DNA from: CAYRDK01 sp043819345
GTDB lineage: Bacteria; Omnitrophota; Gorgyraeia; Velamenicoccales; Velamenicoccaceae
Assembly (NCBI GenBank): GCA_043819345.1
Contig: JBDREX010000008.1
Span: forward strand, 1 to 64,000
Reading direction: 5' to 3'
DNA: 64,000 nt
The notes beneath the pieces were generated by a model. It was given only the letters and a program-made list of their open reading frames with translations, was not told where the DNA came from and ran no database searches. A program made the translations under genes and the position numbers. This document shows, in pieces, positions 31,450 through 41,164 of this stretch. How positions within the stretch are numbered: position 1 is the first letter of the stretch; the number at the start of each line of letters is the position of its first letter.

Positions 31450-32206
31450 AGTTGTTATTCGTCCTTTTAAGAGTGACGATCGTTTTGAAGTGCGCTTGAT
31501 CGCCTGGGAGACAGCTTTTTTGGGAGAATCGGGGGCTTGCTTTTTCAACGATGAGGAAATCCTTTGCGATGTTCTGACATTATATTTTACGGATTATGAG
31601 CCAGAGTCGTGTTTTGTCGCAGAATATCTGGGCAAGGTTGTTGGTTATCTTATAGGATCTGTTAATGAGCAGCGCCTGAGACAGATTTTTCTTTCCCATA
31701 TTTTGCTGCCACTTATTTTAAAAACAATAAAAAGAGGAACCTTTTTTAATCACAAGAATTTTATTTTTGCCGTAAGATGCCTGATTAGTTCTTTTATTGG
31801 CGAATTTGATATTCCAGATGTTTCAGATGAATACCCGGCAGTATTGCATATAAATTTGAAAAAAAAATTTCGTGAGATGGGAATTGGATCGAGACTTATA
31901 AATACTTTTTGTGAGTATTTGGTTAATAAGAATATTCGAGGCGTGCATCTTTCGACCATGTCCAAAGAGGCCGGGCTTTTTTTTAAAAAAAATGGTTTTG
32001 AGATGCTGCATGCTGCTACAAGGACTTACATGTGGCATGTTCAGAAACGGGATGTGCATGTTTATATTTTTGGGAAAAAATTTATATCTTTGCCGACAGA
32101 TCAGCCTGTTCAGCCTCGGAAGAGCTGGTTCCGCGAAAAAATGTTGAGCTTACGTCGCGGTATAAAGAATTTATTTGACAAAAGAAAAAAAGTGTCATAT
32201 ATTTAA
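31442..32206 (+). CDS. GNAT family N-acetyltransferase
   Basis: The 254-residue protein has the GNAT fold: CFVAEYLGKVVGYLIGS (strand beta4), LHINLKKKFREMGIGSRLI (acetyl-CoA P-loop, R/Q-x-x-G-x-G/A type), and LSTMSKEAGLFFKKNGFEML. An insertion near residues 78-125 and a basic C-terminal tail of about 50 residues are not part of the core. It transfers acetyl from acetyl-CoA to an unknown amine. Overlap with the PIG-L deacetylase gene is notable: one removes and one adds acetyl groups. Confidence 0.88.
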   Translation: MNEVVIRPFKSDDRFEVRLIAWETAFLGESGACFFNDEEILCDVLTLYFTDYEPESCFVAEYLGKVVGYLIGSVNEQRLRQIFLSHILLPLILKTIKRGTFFNHKNFIFAVRCLISSFIGEFDIPDVSDEYPAVLHINLKKKFREMGIGSRLINTFCEYLVNKNIRGVHLSTMSKEAGLFFKKNGFEMLHAATRTYMWHVQKRDVHVYIFGKKFISLPTDQPVQPRKSWFREKMLSLRRGIKNLFDKRKKVSYI

Positions 32207-32326
32207 ACCGTTCGGTAGTAAATAAAGGTTTTTAGGTTGCTTTCATGATTTAAACGAAGGTAGCTGAATGTGCAGTTTTGCAGTGCCGTTATTTACTATA
32301 ATCTGATCGAAAGGAGGTAGTGGATA

Positions 32327-32527
32327 ATGGCAAGAGGTAAAGTTAAGTGGTTTAATAATCAAAAGGGTTATGGTTTCATTACCCCTGAAAATGGTAAGGA
32401 TGTTTTTGTGCATTTTAGTGCAATTCAGGGGGATGGCTATAAGTCTTTAGAGGAAGGCCAGGAAGTTGAATTTGAAGTTGAAAATGGCCCTAAAGGTGAG
32501 CAGGCTACAAAAGTTATGAAAGTGTAA
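32327..32527 (+). CDS. Cold-shock domain protein
   Basis: The 66-residue OB-fold protein has both RNA-binding motifs, KWFNNQKGYGFI (RNP1) and DVFVHFSAIQ (RNP2), and is typical of CspA-type RNA chaperones that melt mRNA structure. AAAGGAGG precedes the ATG. A TATAAT lies at 32297-32302, giving a short leader rather than the long one of E. coli cspA. A terminator follows. Confidence 0.96.
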   Translation: MARGKVKWFNNQKGYGFITPENGKDVFVHFSAIQGDGYKSLEEGQEVEFEVENGPKGEQATKVMKV

Positions 32528-32550
32528 TTATTTTTATCTTAAAAAGTTTA

Positions 32551-32587
32551 ACCCTTGATGTCTATGTTAGATATCAAGGGTTTTTTT
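32551..32587 (+). terminator. Rho-independent terminator of the cold-shock gene
   Basis: ACCCTTGAT (32551-32559) pairs with ATCAAGGGT (32573-32581), followed by a T run. Confidence 0.9.
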
Positions 32588-32772
32588 ATCGGCTAAAGGT
32601 GTGTTTTTATACCTATTTGATCATAAAATACCTTTGCTTCATATTTAGAATTAGCGTACAATTTATACATCTGATTGGGCAAAATAGGTCTATTTTTTGA
32701 GTATTTTTGTGTATAGCGGCATAAAGAAGTTATTTTTGTATTTTTTTCATAATAAAGGCGGAATGACATTCC

Positions 32773-35700
32773 ATGATAAGACAAGATTCCAATAATCAGG
32801 ATTTTCAACATGTGCGTATTGTTGAGGCATCTGCAGGCTCCGGCAAAACATATGTTTTGGCTAAGCGTTATGTTCAGCTTTTGATTGATCCAAGGTTTTC
32901 CTTTTCAAAAATGCCTTTTGAAAATGTGCTGGCAATAACATTTAGCAACAAAGCTACCCTGGAAATGAAGGAAAGGATTCTTGAACTTCTGAAAAAAATT
33001 GCTTTGGATATATTTACGAGCAAGGCCCAAAGACAGGACATACTTTCTTCTCTCGGGGTTTCTGAGGACTTTGCCTGTCAGAGGGCGGGAGTGATTGTAG
33101 ATGCTATTTTGAAGAATTATAATTTTTTTCAGGTTCAGACCATCGATAGTTTTATTAATACGATTCTTTGCAGTTGTGCTTACCAATTAGGTTTATCGGC
33201 GAATTTTAAGATCAAAATGGATTATCGGGAGGATTTGTCTTATAGCTTGGATGCTCTAATTGACCGTGTGCCGTATGATCAAAATATCCGCGATATTTTT
33301 CATAAATTCTTAATGCAATATATTTATCTCGAGGAAAAAACAGGGTGGCTTCCTAAAAAAGATATTAATATCATTATGGATGGCCTATTCAAAAAGAGGA
33401 ATAGCTATGGAGAATCTTTTTGGCGAAGCTCTGTTTTCGCAGGCGATCTTCTTTTGATGAAGCGTGCTGTATTGGAAAAGATGCGTCTTTTGCGGGATTG
33501 CCTGCCGCAAGGTACGCATGTCTCGTTTGAAAAAAGCCTATCGGCTTTTTTAGCTGTCAACAGGGATGCTTTTAATGTCAATGATGTTTCAAATTTTTTT
33601 GGCAGAGAGGTTTTTCCGATAACTAAAAAAGGCCGCAAAACGGCACAGACAGATGAGCTTTGGCATCAGATTCGTCAGTCGTTAAGGCAGATTTGTGAAG
33701 CAGAGTCTTGCTCTGTTTTTGATTCTTACATAGATATTTTTTATGAAATGTTGAAAGAATTACAAGCCTTGTGCACAAAAGAGGATGTTTTGTTCGTGCA
33801 GGAGCTGAGCAGCAGGGCAAAGGTTTTATTTAGTGAAGGTGCTATTACTGTTGCTGAGTTATATTATCGTATGGCCGCCAGAGTAAGGCATTTTTTAATT
33901 GATGAGTTTCAGGATACGAGCCGTCTGCAGTGGCACAATCTTTTCCTATTAATAGAAGAGGCGTTGTCCAGCGGAGGGTCTTTGTTTTATGTTGGGGACA
34001 AGAAGCAGGCGATCTATCGTTTCAGGGGAGGAGATGCGGAGCTTTTTGATAGCGTGAGGGCGGATTTTTCTGCTTTTCATCTAGGCCTGGCAACTTTAAA
34101 TACGAATTATCGCAGCCGAAGTAATATTGTTGATTTTTGTAATGAGATGTTTTCTGAAAACAATCTTAGACGTTTTTTACGGGATTGTGCCGATTCTAAT
34201 AGTAAGGCGGCAGTCGTTGGGAACTTTGCTCAGGATAAGATGATAAATATTTTTAAAGGTGGAGCGCAAAATAGTGTTTTAGGCTTGAGCGGCGGATATG
34301 TTAAGGTCGATTCGTTTGATTGTGATGATAAGGATGAACGGGACAGCCAGATCAAAACGCGTTTTTTTGCCCTTTTTGATGATCTTAAGGAAAGGTTTGA
34401 TTGCGGAGATATCGCTGTTTTAGCAAGGGATAATGATAAAGTGGAGCTCCTGACACAATGGCTCTTAGAATATGGTGTGGCGGTTGAGTCTGAAAAAACA
34501 CTCAATATCCGCAATAACCCTTATATTAAGGAAGTTATCTCTTTTCTGAAGTTTTTGAATTCTCCTATTGATGATTTGGCTTTTGCTTCTTTTATTTTGG
34601 GGGATATTTTCTCTAAAGCGAGCGCCGTGGATACGCGTTTATTTAGTGATTTTATTTTTGGCCTCAGACAGAAGCAGAGCTGGCAGAAAAAAAACTATCT
34701 TTATCGTGAGTTTCGTCTTCAATTTCCAAGCCTTTGGGAGGAATTTCTGGAGCCGTTTTTTAAAAATGTTGGATTTGTGCCCGTCTATGAATTAACAGTT
34801 AGCATCTATGCTAAATTTCTTTGCCTTGAGAACTTTCCCTTGTATCAGGGGTTTTTTATGAAATTGCTTGAGCTGATCAAAGATGAAGAAGAGTCAAGTT
34901 TTAGCCTTGCTCAGTTTTTGGAATTCTTTGATCAGGCAGGCCAGGAAAAATTATATGTATCGGCTTCTGATATGAATTCCGTAAAGGTTTTGACGATCCA
35001 CAAAGCAAAGGGCTTGGGGTTTGGCGTTGTTGTTATTCCTTTTTTTGAGATGAATGTCCGGTTGGAAACGGATGTGGTGAGCCTGCAGAATGGAGAACTT
35101 GTATTGCGGCGCATCAATGAAAAATATAAGATGTTTTCTCCATCACTGGAAGAGATTGGGTCCCAGGAATATTACAGATCTTTTGTCGATGAGCTTAATA
35201 ATATTTATGTGGCTTTAACAAGGGCAAAAAATGAACTATATATTTTTGTTTCCAAGAAAACTCGAGGCCGTGCTAATTTGGCTAGCTTATTTATGCCTCA
35301 GGAGGTTTTTGAGAAAGGAAATCGGCAAGATTATAGAAAAAATGCCTCTGATGTCCTGAAACAATCGGTATTCTCTTTGGGGGTGTCTTATCATCAGGAT
35401 TGGGTTCATTATTTGAAGGATGAGTTTGCCGATGTAGATATTCTTAAAAATCGGGATAAGATTCTCGCCGGGGAAATCATACATGGTATTTTGGCCAAAA
35501 TTGGTTGTTGTTGTGATCATGATTGGCAGGATATTTTAAGAGCCTCTCTTGAAACGACGCTTTTGGATTTTCCAGGAGTTGAGGACTTAAAGGAGTTTGA
35601 GCGTGTTGTTGCCGGCCTTTTAACGGACGAGAAGTTTAGGCCGTATTTTTTCTGTGGCAGTGCGCAAGTGTACCAGGAAAAAGAAGTGATAGACGGACAG

Positions 35701-35907
35701 GCACGAATGAAGAGGCTCGACCGGTTGATTGTCGGGGCAGATTATGTGTGGGTGGTTGATTATAAATCTTCCCGTGATTTATTAGGGCGCGATAAAGAGC
35801 AAATTAAGGAATATTTGGAGATTGTTGCCGGCTTGTATCCGCAAAAGACGATAACAGGTGTATTAATTTATTTGGATGATTTAAGCATGGAAGAAGTTTA
35901 TGGATAG
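32773..35907 (+). CDS. addA: AddA/RecB-like helicase-nuclease (UvrD-type)
   Basis: The 1,044-residue protein has superfamily 1A helicase motifs in order: Q/Walker A VEASAGSGKTYVLAKR (Walker A 21-26), VQTIDSF (Ia), IDEFQDTSRLQW (Walker B), VGDKKQAIYRFRGGD (III), LNTNYRSR (IV), VLTIHKAKGLGF (V) and VALTRAKNELYI (VI). Its C-terminus has the PD-(D/E)XK nuclease core ending in VVDYKSSRD. With the next gene it would process double-strand breaks for RecA loading. Length is slightly shorter than B. subtilis AddA. The next gene overlaps it by 8 bp. A RecB name is possible, but the partner is AddB-like. Confidence 0.9.
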   Translation: MIRQDSNNQDFQHVRIVEASAGSGKTYVLAKRYVQLLIDPRFSFSKMPFENVLAITFSNKATLEMKERILELLKKIALDIFTSKAQRQDILSSLGVSEDFACQRAGVIVDAILKNYNFFQVQTIDSFINTILCSCAYQLGLSANFKIKMDYREDLSYSLDALIDRVPYDQNIRDIFHKFLMQYIYLEEKTGWLPKKDINIIMDGLFKKRNSYGESFWRSSVFAGDLLLMKRAVLEKMRLLRDCLPQGTHVSFEKSLSAFLAVNRDAFNVNDVSNFFGREVFPITKKGRKTAQTDELWHQIRQSLRQICEAESCSVFDSYIDIFYEMLKELQALCTKEDVLFVQELSSRAKVLFSEGAITVAELYYRMAARVRHFLIDEFQDTSRLQWHNLFLLIEEALSSGGSLFYVGDKKQAIYRFRGGDAELFDSVRADFSAFHLGLATLNTNYRSRSNIVDFCNEMFSENNLRRFLRDCADSNSKAAVVGNFAQDKMINIFKGGAQNSVLGLSGGYVKVDSFDCDDKDERDSQIKTRFFALFDDLKERFDCGDIAVLARDNDKVELLTQWLLEYGVAVESEKTLNIRNNPYIKEVISFLKFLNSPIDDLAFASFILGDIFSKASAVDTRLFSDFIFGLRQKQSWQKKNYLYREFRLQFPSLWEEFLEPFFKNVGFVPVYELTVSIYAKFLCLENFPLYQGFFMKLLELIKDEEESSFSLAQFLEFFDQAGQEKLYVSASDMNSVKVLTIHKAKGLGFGVVVIPFFEMNVRLETDVVSLQNGELVLRRINEKYKMFSPSLEEIGSQEYYRSFVDELNNIYVALTRAKNELYIFVSKKTRGRANLASLFMPQEVFEKGNRQDYRKNASDVLKQSVFSLGVSYHQDWVHYLKDEFADVDILKNRDKILAGEIIHGILAKIGCCCDHDWQDILRASLETTLLDFPGVEDLKEFERVVAGLLTDEKFRPYFFCGSAQVYQEKEVIDGQARMKRLDRLIVGADYVWVVDYKSSRDLLGRDKEQIKEYLEIVAGLYPQKTITGVLIYLDDLSMEEVYG

Positions 35908-38731
35908 AGTTATTTCATATGGTTTAACAGATGATTTTATCGCGCGTGCCGCTGATTACATTGAAACAGCATATGTGGATTACGGCAGGGATTTGAGCCG
36001 CATCGCTGTTGTTTTTGGAGGCAGAAGGCCCGCTTTGTTTTTAAAGAGAGAACTATCTTTACGCTTTAAAAAAAGTTTTTTCCCGCCTGTTTTTTTCTCC
36101 ATTGACCAGCTTATGGAGAGAATCGTCGCCAAAAAGGGGCCGTTTTCACTCATTTCTGATCTAGATGCCTGTTTTATTATTTATGAAATCGCGAAAAAAT
36201 ATTCTCCTGAGATTCTGCAGGCAAGAAAAACTTTTGCGCTTTTTTTGCCTTGGGCTGCCGAGATTTTAAGATTCATCGAATCCCTTGATTTAGAAGATGT
36301 GCCGATTCATTCTTTAAAAGATATTCAATTGCACGCAGATATTGGCTATGATGTTCCGCCGAACGTTAATCTCCTTTTATCTAAAATTATTATTTTAGCG
36401 GAAAATTACCGAAAAACTCTTTTGCAGAAAAAAAGTTATTCTCGGGGCATGTTATATCGCTTGGCCAGTACATATGTTGCTCAAACATCATTTCATGAGT
36501 TCGATCACATTCTGTTCTGTAACTTTTTTTATTTACATAAAACAGAAGAGCAGGTTATCAAAAGTTTTTATGAGAGACAAAAAGGTGTCTTGTTTTTTCA
36601 GGGCCACGCGGATGATTGGTCTGTGTTGGGCAAGGTTTCTAAAAATTTATCTGTCCCCATTGCTCCTTTGGATACATGCCCTGCGCAGTATGCTTTAAAT
36701 ATTTTTTCAGGCCCTGATGTACATGCCCAGGTTTGCTTGGTACATGATATTTTAAAAAAAATTGGTTCACTTGAAAAAACTGTTATTGTTTTGCCTGAGC
36801 CTGAACATGTGGTTGCGCTTCTTTCTGAGATTAGTTCCAGCATATCGGATTTTAATGTGTCTATGGGCTATCCCGTTAAAAGGAGTTTATTGTATTCTCT
36901 TTTTGATTTTCTCTTTAAGGCTCAGGAGACAAAAAAAGATGGCCAGTATTATGTGAAAGACTATGTCCGCCTTTTAAGTCACCCCTTGATTAAAAACCTG
37001 TCTTTGTTTGTGTCTGGATCAGTGACACGCGTTTTGGTTCATAGAATAGAGGAGTATTTAACAGGGGTTGAAAAAAGCCCTGTGAGCGGGAGCTTATTTA
37101 TTCGTTTGGCAGATCTTGAAGATTTACAGGATCTCTATGAGTCTGCTCAGGAAACGCTTAAAGGGATGGGGGTTGAGGGTATTACATGTGATGGGCTGAA
37201 AACGTCTTTAAGGCAGTTGCATCAGTACCTGTTTTATGCGTTTGAAGATATTTCCAATCTGTATGATTTTTCCTGTTATTGTGAAAAACTCCTGGATGTG
37301 CTTGTGCAAAAGAGCATGCTTGCCAGCTATTTGTTTAATCTGAAAGTTGCTGATAAGATTTTTAACATGTTTCTGGAATTGAAAAACGCGAGTTTTAACA
37401 GGGAAGTTTTTTCACTGCAGGACTGTTTTAATATTTTCAAGAATAAACTGGAGCATGAGGCTTTGGCTTTTAATGGTTCGCCTTTGAAGGGATTGCAGAT
37501 TTTAGGGTTATTTGAAACGCGCTGTTTAAATTTTGAAAACGTTATTGTTATGGATATGAATGAATCTGTTTTACCGAAATTGAAAATTTATGAACCATTG
37601 GTTCCCAGAGATGTGATGATTAGCCTTGGGCTAAACCGTTTGGAAAAAGAGGAGGAAATCCAGCGGTATCAGTTTATGCGTTTAATTTCTCATGCCAAGA
37701 ATGTTTTTCTTGTCTATCAGGAAGATACTGAAAAAGAGAAGAGCAGGTTCATTGAAGATTTAGTTTGGCAAAAACAGAAAACGTGTGGCTGCCTGGATGT
37801 TGTATCTGTGACGCGTGGTGTTTTTCAGGTAAAGGTCGCGCCGCATAAGATGAAAGTTATGAAAACGCCCCAACAGGTGATTTTTTTAAAAAGTCGCCGT
37901 TATTCAGCCTCTAGTGTTGATACATATTTATATTGTCCTTTGCGTTTTTATTATCGATATGTTTTAGGCCTGACTGAAAAGCAGGAGTTTGTGCAAGGGC
38001 CTGAGGCTAGCGATATTGGGAATTTTGTTCATGAGCTGTTGGAAGAAGCTTTCAGGGGATTTGTTGGAAGAAAGCCTGATATCAATCGTGAATTTAGGGA
38101 ATATTTTAATGCACTTTTTGAGCGAATTTTTGAAAAAAAGATTTCCGCTATCATGAGATCGGACGCTTTTTTAGTTAAAGAAGTCCTTCAATACCGTTTA
38201 GGGAAGTTTTTAGATTACGAACAGTCGCGGGATGTTAAGGAAATATTATTTCTTGAAAAGAAGTTTGAAGAGGATCTTGTCTTAGGAGAAAACACGGTTC
38301 ATTTTGAATGCCGTATGGATAGGGTTGACCGCCTTTTTGATGAAAGCCTGCTCATTATTGATTATAAGACCGGTTCAACTGATATGAAACCAGCGAAAAA
38401 TATTTCTTTTGATGTCTTAAGCCGTGATATGATTAAAGAGCGCATGAAATCGTTTCAGCTGCCCTTGTATGTTTATTTTTTAAAAAAACAATTTCCTCAA
38501 ACGTCTGTTAATGCTGCTTTGTATAGTTTGCGCGAAAGTAATGATGCATCCTGTTTAAAAATGTTTTTGGACAAAGCGGGATGGGAACAACAGGATGAGA
38601 TAGTAGATGTTTTTATGCGTTCCCTTGCTTGTGTTATGGACGAGATTTTTGATCCGCGTGTTGCCTTTGAGGCAGATGAAGGGGCGCCGCATCGTTGTGC
38701 ACATTGTCCATTTTTTTATTTATGCCGATGA
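35900..38731 (+). CDS. addB: AddB-like PD-(D/E)XK nuclease subunit with predicted iron-sulfur cluster
   Basis: The 943-residue protein has a UvrD-like N-terminal part lacking a Walker A motif (AVVFGGRRPALFLKRELS in its place), as in AddB of Bacteroidetes. The C-terminal nuclease starts with YSASSVDTYLYCPLRFYYRY and has the catalytic LLIIDYKTGS. Four cysteines fit the AddB [4Fe-4S] site: the Cys in YCPLRF and C-x2-C-x5-C in RCAHCPFFYLCR at the end. It pairs with the AddA-like subunit, whose gene it overlaps by 8 bp. Which strand each nuclease cuts cannot be said from sequence. Confidence 0.88.
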   Translation: MDRVISYGLTDDFIARAADYIETAYVDYGRDLSRIAVVFGGRRPALFLKRELSLRFKKSFFPPVFFSIDQLMERIVAKKGPFSLISDLDACFIIYEIAKKYSPEILQARKTFALFLPWAAEILRFIESLDLEDVPIHSLKDIQLHADIGYDVPPNVNLLLSKIIILAENYRKTLLQKKSYSRGMLYRLASTYVAQTSFHEFDHILFCNFFYLHKTEEQVIKSFYERQKGVLFFQGHADDWSVLGKVSKNLSVPIAPLDTCPAQYALNIFSGPDVHAQVCLVHDILKKIGSLEKTVIVLPEPEHVVALLSEISSSISDFNVSMGYPVKRSLLYSLFDFLFKAQETKKDGQYYVKDYVRLLSHPLIKNLSLFVSGSVTRVLVHRIEEYLTGVEKSPVSGSLFIRLADLEDLQDLYESAQETLKGMGVEGITCDGLKTSLRQLHQYLFYAFEDISNLYDFSCYCEKLLDVLVQKSMLASYLFNLKVADKIFNMFLELKNASFNREVFSLQDCFNIFKNKLEHEALAFNGSPLKGLQILGLFETRCLNFENVIVMDMNESVLPKLKIYEPLVPRDVMISLGLNRLEKEEEIQRYQFMRLISHAKNVFLVYQEDTEKEKSRFIEDLVWQKQKTCGCLDVVSVTRGVFQVKVAPHKMKVMKTPQQVIFLKSRRYSASSVDTYLYCPLRFYYRYVLGLTEKQEFVQGPEASDIGNFVHELLEEAFRGFVGRKPDINREFREYFNALFERIFEKKISAIMRSDAFLVKEVLQYRLGKFLDYEQSRDVKEILFLEKKFEEDLVLGENTVHFECRMDRVDRLFDESLLIIDYKTGSTDMKPAKNISFDVLSRDMIKERMKSFQLPLYVYFLKKQFPQTSVNAALYSLRESNDASCLKMFLDKAGWEQQDEIVDVFMRSLACVMDEIFDPRVAFEADEGAPHRCAHCPFFYLCR

Positions 38732-38871
38732 TGAGCAGAACACACGAAGGTTTATTAACTTGGTTTTGATTTTTTAGGTTTTTCTGTTTCCTGTTATCTG
38801 GCTGCAGTTTTCTGATAGCTAGAGGCCATGTGATGGTGCTACATTATTATTCATAAGAGGAAGGGGTCGAC

Positions 38872-40311
38872 ATGAGTAAGAAGATCGCTATTGTAGGAGC
38901 AGGGGTTGGTGGCCTTGCGACAGCTGCTAGGCTTGCCAAGCGTGGCTTTGAAGTGAATGTGTATGAAAAATTGCCGGAATGTGGCGGGCGTAATCACATG
39001 TTGGAAGATAAGGGTTTTAAATTTGACATGGGGCCTTCTTTCGTGTTGATGCCTGATTTCTTTCGGGAAGTTTTTTCTTATTGTGGACAACGTATCCAGG
39101 ATTATTTGGACCTTAAGATGCTGGATGTTCATTACAAGATTTTTTATCCGGATAATGAATCGTTGACTGTGTTTGCTGACCAGGAGAAGACAAGAGAACA
39201 GCTAAAGAGAATGGAAGTAGGTGGCCATTTTGCCTATGATCGCTTAATCGCTGAAACAGAAAAGATCTATAATGCGGTTAAGCCGTTACTTTACGAGTGT
39301 TTTTCGCCAAAAGATCTTTTAAATCCGGCTTATTGGATGATGCCATTTAAGATGAAAGTGTTTGAGACCTACTGGAAACTTGTCAGGCGGTTTTTTAAGA
39401 GTGATAAACTTTGTTACGCGTTGACTTTTGAAGCGATGTTTATGGGCGTATCGCCTTTTCAGACACCCGCTTTTTACAGTATCATAACCTATTCAGACCA
39501 TGTTCAGAAAGTTTTTCATCCCATGGGGGGGATGTATCAGATTCCACGGGCATTGGAACAATTAGGTGGCAGGCTGGGGGTTAAATATCATTATAATAGT
39601 GAGATTAATCATATTGAAAAAAAGGGGAACGTTTTTTATCTTGCGAGCGGAGCACAGGTTTTTGAAGCCGATCGGGTCGTTATTAACGCTGATTATGCTT
39701 ATGCTCAGGAGGAGCTATTAAAACGACAGATTCCAAAGTATCAATATTCTTGTTCAACTTATTTATTGTATCTGGGCCTGCGAAAAAAGATAAAAGGCCT
39801 TTATCATCATAATCTGTTTTTTTCAAGTGATTTGCCTAAGAATTTAAAACAGATATTTGAAACGGGTGAGTTTTCGCAAGATCCTTCTTTTTATGTGCAT
39901 GTTCCAACGGTGACCGATTCTTCTTTGGCACCGGAAGGTAAAGACTTGGTCTATGTTCTCGTTCCTGTGCCAAACCTTCAAACACAGATGGATATTAAAA
40001 AACACGAAGAAGAATTGCGGGCTTATATTTTTAGAAAGATGCGTCATGCGTGCTTGGAAGATATTGAATCTTTGATTGAGGTGGAGCATAAATTTTATCC
40101 ACAAGATTTTATCAGCCGCTACCACATTAAATTTGGAGCAACGTTTGGGCTTTCACATAATTTAATGCAGAGCGCTTTTTTTCGGCCCTTAAATTATGAT
40201 CAAAAAATGCCTGGTTTATATTACGTAGGGGCATCTACACAGCCGGGCGGAGGACTGCCGCCTGTTTTGGCCGGTTCAAGGATTGTGGCTGATTTAATTT
40301 GTTCTGCTTAA
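38872..40311 (+). CDS. crtI: Phytoene desaturase-type carotenoid desaturase (CrtI family)
   Basis: The 479-residue flavoprotein has the FAD-binding KIAIVGAGVGGLATAARLAK (GxGxxG), NVYEKLPECGGRNH after it, and the C-terminal family signature GLYYVGASTQPGGGLPPVLAGSR. CrtI-type enzymes introduce double bonds into phytoene to make neurosporene or lycopene. AGAGGAAGGGG precedes the ATG. The neighbouring convergent crtB/ispH and the lycopene cyclase genes confirm carotenoid synthesis. A CrtN-type (C30) desaturase is possible, but the lycopene cyclase pair suggests a C40 pathway. Confidence 0.93.
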   Translation: MSKKIAIVGAGVGGLATAARLAKRGFEVNVYEKLPECGGRNHMLEDKGFKFDMGPSFVLMPDFFREVFSYCGQRIQDYLDLKMLDVHYKIFYPDNESLTVFADQEKTREQLKRMEVGGHFAYDRLIAETEKIYNAVKPLLYECFSPKDLLNPAYWMMPFKMKVFETYWKLVRRFFKSDKLCYALTFEAMFMGVSPFQTPAFYSIITYSDHVQKVFHPMGGMYQIPRALEQLGGRLGVKYHYNSEINHIEKKGNVFYLASGAQVFEADRVVINADYAYAQEELLKRQIPKYQYSCSTYLLYLGLRKKIKGLYHHNLFFSSDLPKNLKQIFETGEFSQDPSFYVHVPTVTDSSLAPEGKDLVYVLVPVPNLQTQMDIKKHEEELRAYIFRKMRHACLEDIESLIEVEHKFYPQDFISRYHIKFGATFGLSHNLMQSAFFRPLNYDQKMPGLYYVGASTQPGGGLPPVLAGSRIVADLICSA

Positions 40312-40318
40312 AATTATT

Positions 40319-41164
40319 TTAAGAGCAGGCTTTTTCCTGGATATAGCGGACGACGTCATTGGTGGTGTTTTGGGGTGTAGAGGCTCCGGACGTGATACCG
40401 ACGCTCGTTATATTTTTAAACCAGGCTCTTTTGAGGTCTTTTTTGGATTGGACCAGATAGCTTTTTTTGTTTAAAGTTTTTGATATTTCGTATAGCCTTT
40501 TCGTATTAGCGCTGGTTTTAGATCCGATGATAAGCATAATGTCGTTTTCAAGGGGTAGTTTTTGAATTTCCGCCTGTTTTATTCTGGTCGGCCCGCAGAT
40601 GGTATTAAAAAATTTTAATTGAGGGATATGTTTTTTTAAGCGGTCCATCATTTTTGTGACACGCGTGAGGTCTTGTGTGGATTGGACAACAACCGCGGTT
40701 TTTTTGATTTTTTTGATTTTATTTAGAGGCAAGGCTTGTGTGCAGCCGATGGTGAGGGCTTTGTTTTTTAGCTGTCCGGTGATACCCAGTACTTCGTGGT
40801 GTTTTTTCTCTCCAATGATGATAATCTGATACCCTTCATTTTCACACTTTTTGACAATCTTATGAATTTCTTTAACCATGGGGCAGGTAGCATCAATGAT
40901 GTTATATCCTTTTTTTTCGGCATTTTGAAAAATTTTTAGGCTGGCGCCATGGGCTCGGATGATGAGAGTTTTATTTTTTCCGCAAGTCAGCCGCGATACT
41001 TTTTTAATGCCGGCTTTCTGAATTGTTTTAATGACATCTTCATTATGTACGATATCTCCCAACATATAGACGGATTTGTTCTTTTTTGCGGTTTCAAGAG
41101 TTATCTCAAGCGCTCTTTTGACGCCAAAACAGAAGCCCGCAGATTTAGCCACGTGGATTTTCAT
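40319..41164 (-). CDS. ispH: 4-hydroxy-3-methylbut-2-enyl diphosphate reductase
   Basis: The 281-residue protein has the three cluster-binding cysteines of IspH: C12 in AGFCFGVKRA, C94 in DATCPMV and C190 in NTICGPTR. HGASLKIF, GEKKHHEVLG and VGITSGASTP are further family motifs. The enzyme performs the last step of the MEP pathway, reducing HMBPP to IPP and DMAPP. Its start overlaps the crtB stop as ATGA on the minus strand, tying precursor supply to phytoene synthesis. Confidence 0.96.
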   Translation of the reverse strand: MKIHVAKSAGFCFGVKRALEITLETAKKNKSVYMLGDIVHNEDVIKTIQKAGIKKVSRLTCGKNKTLIIRAHGASLKIFQNAEKKGYNIIDATCPMVKEIHKIVKKCENEGYQIIIIGEKKHHEVLGITGQLKNKALTIGCTQALPLNKIKKIKKTAVVVQSTQDLTRVTKMMDRLKKHIPQLKFFNTICGPTRIKQAEIQKLPLENDIMLIIGSKTSANTKRLYEISKTLNKKSYLVQSKKDLKRAWFKNITSVGITSGASTPQNTTNDVVRYIQEKACS

